Below, in pieces: positions 46,051-56,969 of a stretch of 64,000 bases of DNA. This stretch comes from Pisolithus tinctorius (Eukaryota; Basidiomycota; Agaricomycetes; Boletales; Pisolithaceae), in contig JANFAH010000004.1 of the NCBI GenBank assembly GCA_024663395.1, positions 2,666,001 to 2,730,000 on the forward strand. The letters are read 5' to 3'. The position numbers were made by a program, and so were the translations under genes. The first letter of the stretch is position 1; every line of letters begins with the position of its first letter. The notes under the pieces were generated by a model, which made no database searches, had not been told where the DNA came from, and saw only the letters and a program-made list of their open reading frames with translations.

Positions 46051-46437
46051 TCAACACGGGTGGATGCATGTCAACATGTAGAGAACGTACTCTGTGTAGA
46101 CCTCAATGATGTCGTGGATGTCGTCTTCAATGTGAATGTCGATGGCCCGTTGCGGAGTCTGCATACGCATGAACACGTAACAGGCCTCGTCGGGATCTTG
46201 TGCACGTTGGTTTTCATCAAAGAACACATCATACACTCTGCCTTCAACGACGATAGACTCTCTTTTAACCTTTGGCGCTCCACCGAAGAACGGCCTCTCA
46301 TTGTTGATTGCTACAGAGCGCGAGGGCTCGACACGCACTGTCAGCAGGCGTGGCCCTGATGGACCCCCCATCACGAAGACCCACACCCTGTAAACACTTC
46401 GAACAGAAAGCTCAATTGCGTTCTGCGTCCCGCTCAT
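46051..46437 (-). CDS. Small cargo protein B (128 aa), paralogue of protein A
   Basis: ATG start MSGTQNAIELSVRSVYRVW, single exon. The blocks GGPSGPRLLTVRV, VEGRVYDVFFD, ACYVFMRMQT and IDIHIEDDIHDII match protein A in order and spacing. B has extra residues in the middle (FFGGAPKVKRESI) and a longer C-terminus. It lies on the opposite strand from A, with the nucleotidyltransferase-like gene between them. Confidence 0.65.
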   Translation of the reverse strand: MSGTQNAIELSVRSVYRVWVFVMGGPSGPRLLTVRVEPSRSVAINNERPFFGGAPKVKRESIVVEGRVYDVFFDENQRAQDPDEACYVFMRMQTPQRAIDIHIEDDIHDIIEVYTEYVLYMLTCIHPC

Positions 46438-46715
46438 CGCTGGCTATGTTTGATAATATCAGGTGAATGTCTATCACGACCTCCGATGCACCACTTACTA
46501 TCGCTGGCTGGTTGCGACTCCTGAGTTGTAAGAGGGGATCTTCACCGTGTCACGTTGATCTTGACCTTTCAAGATTGGCGTCTCCCCAACATGAAGGCCC
46601 ATGACCCGGCGATATCCCCAATTCTTTGCATGGACACGTATGCTCTCACCGGCCCTAATACTCTCAATCGTATAAAGGATCAGTATCCAGATCAATGGCT
46701 TGCCTCTGTACTATC

Positions 46716-47944
46716 ATGTCTGCAGACAAAAACACCATGTCTAATGCACTCGTCGCTGCACAGTCTCGCCTTTTCCGTACTGGCTTGTACCTCGCTGATG
46801 AAAAACTCTGCGAGAAAGTGCATTGGGTGCCTCATGGGCACGGCCACACATTGGCTCTACTTCCACAGTATGTGCCCGTCATCTGCGACAGTGCTAACAA
46901 GATTGGGTCCCAACCGACGACCACGACTGCCACGCACAACTTTATAGGTGGGGGGACATTGTCCCCTGTTGTGGAGCCACTTCAGAGTGGTTCATCCACG
47001 AACTCCATCGTTGACACCGATCCCATCGATGGCATGCTCGGCACACCAGGTCTGGCCCCTATCATGTCAGCTGATGTGTCCATCGTGGGCGATGTTAGTG
47101 CTGATGACACTGCTGCTGCTCCTCACGTCTTAGCATGCCTTGCTGCCATTGTGCGTGTCGACAGCAAAGACTTCTGGCTGTCAGCAGATGGGGGATATCA
47201 AGGACCCAACCACATCTCTAGGGAGATCGTTGAGGTCAAACCATCTTGTGCCGTCTGCGCTCCATATCCTGCTGGCATGCTCAACAACGACTTCACCTCC
47301 GTCGTCTCTAATCTCCGTCTATTGCAAGATCGTTGCGTCACTTCTGGGTACAGCCCTGGGAAAAGTTTCTTCTCAACTGATGGGTTGGGGAATCCGCACT
47401 TCAAAGTGCGACACACCTTTTTGGAGGTACCTACGTCCTTACCTGTAAATCCAGTTCACATTGCTCACCGAGGCCTGTCATTAGCCACTCGAGGGTATGC
47501 AATGCACAGACGTACATAGCGATGCCTCAACTACAGATGGTAAGATCGTTCAACGTAGATCGGTGAAGGAGACTGATGTATTCCGAAGCTGATGGTCTCT
47601 TCTCATTCGAGAATTGGCTGCTCACTAAAGAAAAAAATCGTGCGGAACTTCTCGCATTGAAGTCTACTCATCGCTTGGTACCCCTGGTGGCCACGGATGT
47701 TTCTGGCCACCGGGTGAATCCCTTTGCTTATCGCCGCTGTCTGCAGGATGCCATTGTCGAACTCCACTTCACGTTCTCTCACTGGGGAATTGCGAGGAGC
47801 AAACAGGATGTCTATGCTGCAAACATCGTCTTCATGCGCGTTCTTGTCCCTCCTCATGCTTTCTCCATGCCTGCAAATAAACGGATGGCACCAACGCCTG
47901 CCATGGCCTCCGATTCCGCTGCGAAGAAGAGTCGGGTTGATTGA
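46716..47944 (+). CDS. Unknown cargo gene, probably two exons
   Basis: The first exon (ATG 46716, or 46695 in frame) runs to about 47500: MSADKNTMSNALVAAQSRLF, VHWVPHGHGHTLALLPQYVP, a Ser/Thr-rich linker, then CAVCAPYPAGMLNNDFTSVV and FKVRHTFLEVP. The second part, 47576-47944 (DGLFSFENWLLTKEKNRAEL, FTFSHWGIARSKQDVYAANI), ends in a basic tail (AAKKSRVD). The two parts are in different frames, and an intron near 47500-47570 is likely though its borders are unclear. No family recognised. Confidence 0.45.
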
Positions 47945-47980
47945 GGTCGTCACGAAAGGTGCTCCAGAACTCAATCAACC
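47933..47980. repeat. 12-bp inverted repeat at the right border of the insertion
   Basis: GGGTTGATTGAG (47933-47944) and CTCAATCAACCC (47969-47980) are perfect inverted copies with a 24-nt gap. They overlap the stop of the preceding gene and lie at the inferred insertion border. This could be a terminator-like or transposon-end hairpin. Confidence 0.7.
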
Positions 47981-48150
47981 CTCTTGCGGCCGGGGGTCTT
48001 CAGCATAGAGTACTTAGATTGCCGTTGTCGGACTAAAGCTCAGGATGGTCTCTACGGACGATGAACGCTATTCGTAGACAGTGCTGCATAGACTACACGC
48101 TGTAAAAGGTAGTATAAAACTTATCTCCCTGCGACTAAGACACAGACGCA
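47978..48150 (+). repeat. Right flank of the Helitron insertion, repeated at 17.59-17.74 kb
   Basis: Colinear with the minus strand at about 17741-17590: TAGAGTACTTA, TGCC, CGGACTA, GGACxATG, GCTATTxGTAGAxAGTG, TAGACTACACGCT, AAACTT and CTCC blocks. Confidence 0.65.
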
Positions 48151-48541
48151 AACAGCAAGCAAGGTTAGCGCCGACGCAGGCGGCACTTCCCGAGTTGAAT
48201 GATCATCATCAAAAAAAGTTCACGACTCCCGGGCTCAAACTTGTTCTCCATCATGCTCACTATTCTCGTGCTTGGCCAGGCAACGCAGGCTCTCTAACGT
48301 GATATAGGGCCTGCGTTGTTCATCGATACCTTTTTTTTACCGGGGCGAACTTCTTTCAGGAACTCATAGACGGAGAACAGACACTCCAGGTGAAGATAGG
48401 CGGATAATAGACCATACCGATAGAAGATAGACCGCAAGTATACCGCCATAATCATACCCCACAAAGAACCTAGAATCGGAACATACCTGCGATTTAGACC
48501 CTTCAAGTACGCAAGCAGATTTTTTTTTTCTTGGACAAAAA
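48151..48541. other. Intergenic DNA upstream of the methyltransferase gene
   Basis: No gene seen. Contains T-rich tracts at about 48330 and 48521-48530. Confidence 0.5.
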
Positions 48542-50077
48542 ATGGGACGCACTGTTGCACCGACCGTTTGCCTTCCACCCCTCGTTCATCTCGATAATTA
48601 CACCCCGTGTCAAGTCTTGGAAAGTTTACACACGCTGAAGAAGTTGTACTTCCCTCGCTCTCCTTCGCAACCCTCTCACCACGCGGGTGTCATACCTGAA
48701 CTCAGAGAAATACCTGGACGATGCGCAGACATACTATTGTCGAGGAAAAGGAACAGAAACAGAAGCACAGAACGCCGTGGACAACATATGGTCAACCACG
48801 AGCGCGTACCTGATTCAGGCTATGCCTCTGCTGAAGAAGACACTAAAAGCAAGACGGCGAAGGATGATGGTAGCGACGAGGAAGAAGGGGAAGGAGTTGA
48901 CCTCGAACTCCTACGTGCGGACGATTTCGAACGTGGCTTCGCCATCAAATGGCTAACTGGTTTCCTTAAGCGTGCCGATAGCTGGATGACCGTTCAGTGC
49001 ATTGGATTTTCTATAGAAGTTGAAGATTTAGAGGGAGGATCAGACACAGAGGAGGGGACCCAAGGAGATATATATACAGAACTTATTGATGAGGCGTCTG
49101 CTTTGCTTGCGCGTATCGCAGGCTACGACGAGGACGATGATGACTCACACAATGAAACGGCTTTAACAAGGCAATTCTGCTTTCCATTCAGCAGGCACCC
49201 TGAGACGGCGCATACCCCTCTGCTTAACGAATGCGGTCAGCAGGACGACAACAACCAGGGCGCAGATACCAGAACAGAACGGGAATCCATTACTGTCGAA
49301 CTGAACGACGCCCCGCTGGATGCCGTAGACCACACCGCAGTAGGGCTACAGAGCTGGGGCAGTGCGATCGTCCTCGCCAAACGAATGTGCACCGACCCGG
49401 GTCGCTATCTCCTGCCTAATAATCTAAACATGTCGGCCGTGCACCCTTCACGGGAACCTCCGCATGCAACAAAACTGCGTATACTGGAACTTGGTGCTGG
49501 TACCGGCCTGCTCAGCATCGTAGCTGCAAAGTTGTATCGCCAGCTCGGCTACTCCGCACACTTAAAAGCAACAGATTATCACCCTATGGTGCTAGAAAAT
49601 CTCACGCAAAACGTTCGCTCGAATCTTGGTTCTGTCGTGCACTTCTCACCGGACATCAATGGGATGGAAAAATTTGTGGAGGTGAACGTCGACGTCGAAA
49701 AATTAGACTGGTCTTCCCCACCAGAGGTCGAAGAGGGAGAAAAGTATGATGTTGTGCTGGCCGCTGACGTCATATACGACCCGAAACATGCGCACTGGAT
49801 ATGTGACTGCGTCATGAAGAGTTTGAAGAAGCCGATGCCGGGGATAGGCGGAGGGAGCAGCGTGTTTTGGTTAGCGGTGCCCCTGCGCTCGACGGGACGA
49901 CACGAAGGGATGGGACGTACGGTTGAAGACGCATTCCCTGTTTTAGGTACCCGCGAAGAAGGAAGACAAGGTGAACATAGGCTTGTGGTTGTGAGCAGGG
50001 AAGAGACAGGCAGGCATGAGGGGTTCGGGAGGGCGGATGAAGGAGGGTATACGTTGTTCGAGATTCGGTGGGCCTAG
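48542..50077 (+). CDS. Lysine/protein methyltransferase of the Methyltransf_16 type
   Basis: Single exon, 511 codons, ATG 48542. The first half is variable and acidic (EEDTKSKTAKDDGSDEEEGE). The second half is a class I SAM-dependent methyltransferase: VGLQSWGSAIVLAKRM, motif I LRILELGAGTGLLSIVAAK, post-I LKATDYHPMV, and YDVVLAADVIYDPKHAHWI, the acidic-hydrophobic signature of the METTL21/Efm/NNT1-like group. Members methylate lysines or N-termini of translation factors and other proteins; the substrate here cannot be read from the sequence. It is convergent with NUP188. Confidence 0.8.
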   Translation: MGRTVAPTVCLPPLVHLDNYTPCQVLESLHTLKKLYFPRSPSQPSHHAGVIPELREIPGRCADILLSRKRNRNRSTERRGQHMVNHERVPDSGYASAEEDTKSKTAKDDGSDEEEGEGVDLELLRADDFERGFAIKWLTGFLKRADSWMTVQCIGFSIEVEDLEGGSDTEEGTQGDIYTELIDEASALLARIAGYDEDDDDSHNETALTRQFCFPFSRHPETAHTPLLNECGQQDDNNQGADTRTERESITVELNDAPLDAVDHTAVGLQSWGSAIVLAKRMCTDPGRYLLPNNLNMSAVHPSREPPHATKLRILELGAGTGLLSIVAAKLYRQLGYSAHLKATDYHPMVLENLTQNVRSNLGSVVHFSPDINGMEKFVEVNVDVEKLDWSSPPEVEEGEKYDVVLAADVIYDPKHAHWICDCVMKSLKKPMPGIGGGSSVFWLAVPLRSTGRHEGMGRTVEDAFPVLGTREEGRQGEHRLVVVSREETGRHEGFGRADEGGYTLFEIRWA

Positions 50078-50247
50078 CGACATTTGTTCTGGGGTTCCGT
50101 CACGCCTAACCAACAACCACATTACCTCGAATACTGGCTCCTGTGCACCAGCGAACTCTTAGAAAGTGCATGTCGAGTGGTAGTATGCAAAACACAGTAA
50201 AAAAGAAAAATGTATCTACATTACTTTTACTAGTCGACATTTCTACA

Positions 50248-53200
50248 TTAAGCTGCCGGAGCAACAACACGTTCATTTAAGAACCTCAACAACACCTGTG
50301 TGAGGTCCCCCGATGTCTGCTTCTCAAGGACTTCGTCACTCTTCGCAAGAACCGGCTTAGAACGCGTCAGGAGTGCCTGTAAGTCAGATGCCATCTCTCC
50401 TGTCATTCCTCGTCGCAGCCGCTCCGCCAGAGTGAGAGACGGTCTAGGTGCCCGGCCTTTCGCCACCGGCTCCCTCACCTCCATCGCCTGGGAAGCATGT
50501 TCGTCAGTTTCCATGTCCGCCGCCGCCGGATCGAAATCAGGCTTAGAGAGCCACATGGCGAGTTGGGTGACTGCATAGATCAGGAGGGCCTCGAGGTTCT
50601 GGCGAACCGTGAGCGTTGCTTGACGGACGCTCAGGGGTACTTCTTTGAGTGAAGTAGCAGGGGCGATCGCTTGGCCTGCGGGACGATTCACGAGATTCCG
50701 CAAAATGTCAAGCGAACAATTGGCTAACTCAAGCAATGTGCCTACGGAGGCGGGTTCGCCGAGGACGACTTTTGAGTGCTGTAGGAAGGGCTATTAACCA
50801 AGAGAACCGAATTTGAAGGCGTGCAAACCTACAGGAACAACGAGGGCTTCATGCACTGGCCAATCTTCTTGCTCGCCAAGGAGCACGTCATACGCGTGAC
50901 TGGTGCTCACAAGCGTCGAAACAACTAAACTGCATAACTTGAACACCCGATGCACCAGACGAGCTGTCAAAGGATGCTTCTGCAGATCAACCATGTCAAC
51001 AGAGGATATTGATGCCGTTGCAATAGGCTCTTTCTCCATTGCGGCGCGCTCTTCTGCCGTGACTGGCTCCAATAAACTAGCAAGATGATTCGGATGCGTG
51101 AGAGCGTAATTCAGTTGCTGAAGGAGGACGAGAGCATGCGATCCGAAGACGCGTAGGACTTTTGTGATGATTGGATCTTGATTTGTCAGTGGCGGAGCAC
51201 TCTCTGCAATGGCGTAGAACAAGTTGACAACTTGTTCCATCTCCTCCAAAAGTGGCAGAGTAATCGGGTCGCCAATGCTCCACGAAAGCGCACGAGAGAT
51301 CTGCTTTCCGTACAACGGAACAATGCCACATGCCGCGGCAGTAAAGTACTGATGCTGCCGACCAAGAGCAGAAATTACGCCAGATATTATGGCTAGCATT
51401 GAACAGTAGGCCCTATGAACTGGGCTGCGCTCTCCAGGCAACTCCGGTAGCATGACATCGACTTGACCTGCGCTGATGGCAGAACTGAGGCTGTTGTTGC
51501 TGAAAGCCGCGATGACACCCTCGCTTGCAAACCTTTCTGCCCCAGATGGGACGCTCACGAGCGCCATATGGAATAACAGGACATGGGGAGAGTATAGGGG
51601 GATCCTACGAACGCGGAGTAACGGGAGGTCAGAGAGGCCAACCATGTCCGAGTGGACGAGCAGGTCCAAGCTGGAATTGATAACGTCCGTCTCCTGGCAT
51701 TTCGCTAACCATGGAAGGGATGAAGAACAGATATCGGGCCGCGTGCACTGCTCAAAAACAGCAACAAGAAGCTCCATATCCCGATCTAGATCCAGATCCA
51801 GACGCGTCCGTGCCGAATCAAAAGTGAGACGTAGAGCATCGACAACGAGCGTTACCGTTGCATCAACCAGCTCTGTCACGGTCAGGCGCTTGCTTGCGTT
51901 GAACACCTTGGGTCGCCGAGCCATGTTGCGACTCTCACGCACGACGAAGTACAATATTTGCAGAAGAGTTCTGTGGAATGGTAAAGCGAGCTTCCCAAGG
52001 AAGGACTGCGAAAGCGGTTGGGCCTCGTTCAGCAAAATCATGCGAACGTTGGACACTAGTGTGATGAAGGAGTCGACATCTGTCGCAGCATCCGTGGTAG
52101 TGGTAAACCACGCAGCCTCAAGGATTGAAAGAAGAACGCCCAGTCGTGTCCCGTGGATTGTTGCTACTACCTCTCCTTGTCTCTTCTCCCGCGCGAGGTC
52201 TGCGGAAATCGTCGCCGCAAGTGTGAGGAGGGAAGATCTAATCCCAGGTTCAACCCTTATGAAGGGTAATAGCTGCCTGAACAGGAACTGCCATGCTTCA
52301 GCAAGGGCAATTTGAGAGTGAGTGAGCGACATGTTGAGGTTGATCGACGTCACTTGCTTCTCGACCTCTTCCACATCACCAACTCTCTCGTCGTCCATCA
52401 GACACAGCTGCAGTCTGCTGCGTAAAAGTTTCGGGGAGAACACAAAGTCGTCGCCGAGTTCGCGCTCCACAAGAGGATCCTGTGACCGGATTTGTTCCAA
52501 TGAGAGACTTGGGAAATTCTCTGACAGGTGCTCCATGACCGTGTCATAGAGGGACGGATCGTATAAGCTAGAAACGGCTTCCAATATGGACTCATTCAGT
52601 TGTTCTTCTGCCTTGAACATAGGGGCAAGCTTGGTATAGCTCAGTGGCTTGAGCAGGGGAGCATCCGACGAAGTTGGCCGTGGCTGGAGGAACACATCCT
52701 GTCCTAATATCTGTACAGCATACGACTTCGCCATGCCACGATACGCTTGGACGGAGACCGCCTCGTGAAGGTCAGAATGGCGCTCATCGTCAGAAGTCAC
52801 GAGCGAGTTCGTCACGTAGTCAGGATACGGTCCAAGCTCCTCCCGGGCGATTGCTGCTATCCGGCTCCAAAACTCCTCGTTCTGGCGAGTGGCGTCGATA
52901 CGGGCCTTGTGTTCATGACCATGCTGCCACACAACGAGCAAGAACTGCAAGACGGATGCAAGAAGCTGCGGATTGGCTTCCCACAACTCCTTCCAATGTT
53001 CTAGTGCAGCCCTGGAAACCTCCAGCGCGGTCGTCCGCTCCCCCTTGTCCTTGCTATCACGACGTGTCTTGTCGGGTGCCTTCTCCTTACCCTCACCCAT
53101 TGGTATGTGGAAATCCCCAGCGACGAACAGATTCGCGAGCGCGGGCTCTTTATCTACTGCCAGCGTTATGAAGTTCCACACAGAGATCCGGAGGGGGAGT

Positions 53201-56200
53201 TCGTCGTATGGATGTTCCACGATACGCACAAGTGACGCCACCGTAGCCTCGGGGTTTGTCAGATGTCCGACAATAGTCGGGGGAGAAGGAGCCACCATCG
53301 AGAGAGACGAGCACAATGCGTGCAAAACCCTCATTGCTTCAAGGGGTACAACAGTTCCCACATTCCTCTCTTTTACAAAGGTCGCCAACACATCTACGGG
53401 ATCGACGCGAGCTCTTGCGGAGTCGGAAAAGCCAGCTCCACCAGAGATCCTGGAACAGAGTGCTTGCTCAAGAAGAGAAGGTTTCGCGCCTTGAGGTGAC
53501 GTCTGCTGCTTGAAGTTCAATACTAGTCGTATGAGCTGCAGATGGGACTCGAGGAGGAAAATCAGGCGTCTGGCATCACCCAAGTGGCGGGAGGCGTACA
53601 ATCCACCAAGGATTTGAGAACTCGTCGCGATGGCCGACACGAGCGGAAGGATGGAAGAGGAAGCAGCTTTATGTACGAGGGTATCGATAACCGCCTGGCT
53701 CAGGACGGGATATGGTCGGTTTCCGATAGCGGGAGGGGATTGAACGAGAATGTACGAGTACAAGGACGAGATGCGCCTCCCAATCTCAAATCGGTCACCG
53801 AGCTGTACGTATTTCCACCCGACGTGTTCCACCCAAATTTCGCCATGCACGAAATTCGCAGCACGTAGTAAAACTTCCTCCTTAACCTGGCTCAAGCGCT
53901 GGTTATCGGGGGGGATCATCACCACCGAAGCGAAGGCCTCTTGGGCAAGTTGCTGGACGAGGTGTAGTAGGGCGAGAGTCATAGTATATTGACCGGACAC
54001 TCGTTCGGCAGTAAGAGCCACAGAAGCAAACCCTGGGGTCTGGGTGGAACTGAAGAGGACCGAGGTGGACCGGATATACAGCCAGACTCGCGGAGAATAC
54101 TTGGGAAGAGTAAGAAGTGCCGAGAGGACACTCATAGCAGAGGTGACGAGTTGCGTGCGCGAGAAGTTCCGTGCTTGCGAGCGGCTAAGGGCTTCCTCGA
54201 GAATCATGGTGGTTAGCTGTACCAGGTCAGGGGGACGCGAGTCATTGGCGGAAGAAGCGTCACCGATCTCGAGTGACTCAAGGAGCTCCTCCGCTAGGCC
54301 AGGCTGATCCTGGATGACACTCCGTATAAGGTCCAAAGCATCTGTCCCGAGTGCTTCGTCACCCCCATCGTCGATTTCCATGCCAACGTCCTCTAACCTC
54401 AATGTCAGGGGCACAGATCCCGGTCCCGTCCTCCCAAAGGTGACATCTTGATACAAGTCGGCTGTGCCCACGTACATCCGTCGTCGAGTGACATATTCCG
54501 TCAACACATCAATCACTACTTTCCATCCGCTATTTTCGTGCTCCCAGCACACGGCTACGACGTCACCCCCATCACTACTTAACAGCCGACCAGTTGAACG
54601 GGGAGACATGATAGAACCACCGGGTAAACGGATCGCTCGTATGTTCTTATAAGTCAATCCTGGCCCAGAGGCCGAAGGACCATACTGAACCTTCTCGTAC
54701 ACCGCATTCGGTCCCGAACACGAAGAAACCGGGATGACAAGTGAGAAGGTCGGCAGTTTGTCCATGTAGTAGAAGACGTGTCGACTGCAAATCTCCTGGT
54801 CCGCAACGTCGCCATCCGAAATGCGAGAATATTCTGCAGATGCAGTGGTAGATAATGAGTCGGTGTCGAGGAAACCAGAACCGGTTAGTGCACGAAGGAG
54901 GCGAACGAGTGGTCGAAAGTGAATGGGAAACCGTGAACGCGCAACGTCAAAGATTGCACGCCTAGCTGCGCCTTGGTGCCAGTCATACTGCCAGAATTGC
55001 TTGCAGATTCCGACCACGGATCGACTCTCGCTTCGCCCAAAAAGCGCTATCCAAACTTCCACGAACAAGTCAAATTCCGGAATAAGCTCTACAGGAACGA
55101 GCTCAACCGTGGACATCAGTAGGCCTACAAGAGAATAAGTCAGCCATCACTCCCATAGCCCGGGTTACTCGCCTTTGAGTACAGAACGAAAGGCTATGGC
55201 GTTGGGGTCAGTCACGGTTGAGCCCGTGCGCCAAGCAGTGGCAGTCACAAATACAGGAGAACTGGTGAGTATGGTCAGGAGGAGGTTGAACAAGCCCACA
55301 TCACTACTAAGGGCCGTGCGGGCCATCAGTGCGTGAGTGGGTTCTCGTTCCTTTCCGCGTCCAGGTGGTGATATCGTCGAGTCCAAAAATGAGCGGTAAG
55401 CGTCTGGAATTTCCTTATTTTCCTGCGCTTTTGCATGGAGTCGAGAGAGAACGAACGCCCAGGCAAGATAAGCACATGCGTGTTGAGATCCGGTGTTAGC
55501 CATCACGAGAGCATGTATTCGTTTCACGGAGTCCACAGACGTCACATAGAACGACGCGTGGTCGGGCGGTGGTGAAAATTCCACGCCGTCCGGTTCGGCT
55601 ATTCTCTCCAGTTCAAGGACCTCTATGGTAATGAGTATCCACAGTGCTGCACTGTCCTGCAGAATTTGCGCGCCCTCGTCGTCAAGGAGAAGCATGGTGT
55701 TCTGCTGCGAAGATCCGAGATTTGTGTCATAGGCAGCCTCGTACAGCTTCACGACCAACGAGCCGTCGCAAGAGACATATCCCCACATTGCCCAGAAGAT
55801 CACTTCTAGCAACAACAGTTGTTCTTTGCAGTTTTGCTTTGCCCATCGCGAAGCTGCCCTAGGGTCTGTACCGAGGTTGCTCGGGACCTCCTCGGAAGTT
55901 TTGCGTAGGTACTCGTCGATGAGCTCGCCTGCGAACACACGACCGTCGGGGATAATCTTGGGCAGGTTTTCGGACGCAATCACATGAATAGGATCTTCGG
56001 CATTTTGTTGGGCGCGAAATAGTGGGATCAGGGTTCTCAGGACGAAAAGGCGCTCTGAGTAGTAAAATGGAGTGATGGCCGCAACAAGTTCTTCCAGTAG
56101 CGTCTTGTCCGACTTGAAGCCGTTCAAGTGAAGTCCTTCATTGTAAAGAAATGAGCGCAAGAGAATCAAGGCGTGGATCTCGTCGATGTCAAAGTGCTTG

Positions 56201-56439
56201 CTGAGGACGGTGGTGAACTCTTTCGCGACATCATCGACCTGAAGCTTGACGCCGTCTGAAAGAGTGACGGTGCCACTTTCGATGGCTTTCCGAGACGCGT
56301 CGTTTGGTTTTCCACATGGTCTAGAGACATTGCGGAGTTGGGCAGTGCGGGGAGTTATGATCTGTGTTATTTGTTCCTGCGAACCACCTTCCAGCCGACC
56401 TGAGAGAAAAGAATGCAGTTGCTGATAGGTCCTATACAT
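50248..56439 (-). CDS. NUP188: Nucleoporin Nup188, inner-ring scaffold
   Basis: Three exons: 56439-55173, 55124-50833 and 50778-50248, about 2030 residues. N-terminal blocks match the family: FDIDEIHALILLRSFLYNEG, ITPFYYSERLFVLRTLIPLF, CKEQLLLLEVIFWAMWGYVS, then the SH3-like insert region (VVAVCWEHENSGWKVVIDVL). A long alpha-solenoid follows. Nup188 binds Nic96 and Nup157/170-class partners in the inner ring of the nuclear pore. The second intron (50779-50832) is a normal 54-nt GT-AG. The first (55125-55172) keeps the frame only with a GC donor. The nearest GT donor would give 44 nt and shift the frame. Nup192 is the main alternative, but these N-terminal blocks fit Nup188 better. It is divergent from SUA7, with 530 bp between starts. 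Confidence 0.85.
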
Positions 56440-56969
56440 CCAATTCCATTAAACGCGGGCCCGTCAGTGAGACGGGTACATACACATCGATCAACTTGGA
56501 GCGTTGTGAAGGTTCCCCTAACATTCTGTCCAGAGTCCCCCAGTTCTAGTTTGACCGGTTGACTACTGGATGGTTGTTTGTCTGTGTTTGATTCCAAGGT
56601 CGTCGCCAAACACCCCCAAATAAATATAGCTGACATAATACAATGCTGAGTCATTATAATATTTTTCGAAGAGGCTGTGGAGCTGCCGGCTCGTCTTTGT
56701 CCTCGACCACCACAGTCGTCGATACCGCGTGGACCACGAAACACGCCGTTCGCTTGTTACAAGGACAAGTCTCGTCTCGTTGGTGCGACAAAAGACATAC
56801 TTTGTGTGATTCGGACGTCGTTTATACCCTGTCCATGTCAGCGTTTAGCTACTAGACTGTTACACAGCAACCACAGCATCGTTCATTACCTCTACCAACG
56901 TCGCTCTCTTTCCTTTCTTTTCCGCGCACTTAAGCAAACAGCAGACGAACTCTCGTATTTGAAGAGAAA
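56440..56969. promoter_or_regulatory. Divergent promoter region of NUP188 and SUA7
   Basis: A 530-bp gap between two divergent start codons. T/C-rich tracts (CTCTTTCCTTTCTTTTCC, about 56909-56926) precede the SUA7 start and resemble fungal pyrimidine-rich core promoters. An upstream 5' exon of NUP188 cannot be excluded. Confidence 0.4.

Larger units (their letters stand above)
37382..47977 (-). mobile_element. Helitron-type insertion of about 10.6 kb with cargo genes
   Basis: The borders are inferred from the uninterrupted copy at 17590-17833. The segment carries a Rep-helicase gene on the minus strand and four other genes (43923-44270 +, 44771-45664 -, 46051-46437 -, about 46716-47944 +). 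Rolling-circle Helitrons are known to carry extra genes. I could not identify classic TC and CTRR ends, so exact termini are unproven and some cargo could be a second element nested here. Confidence 0.6.

Noticed and set aside
50779..50832. Separate small gene at 50248-50736
   Set aside because: A 54-nt GT-AG intron joins it in frame to the large exon upstream, so it is the C-terminus of NUP188.
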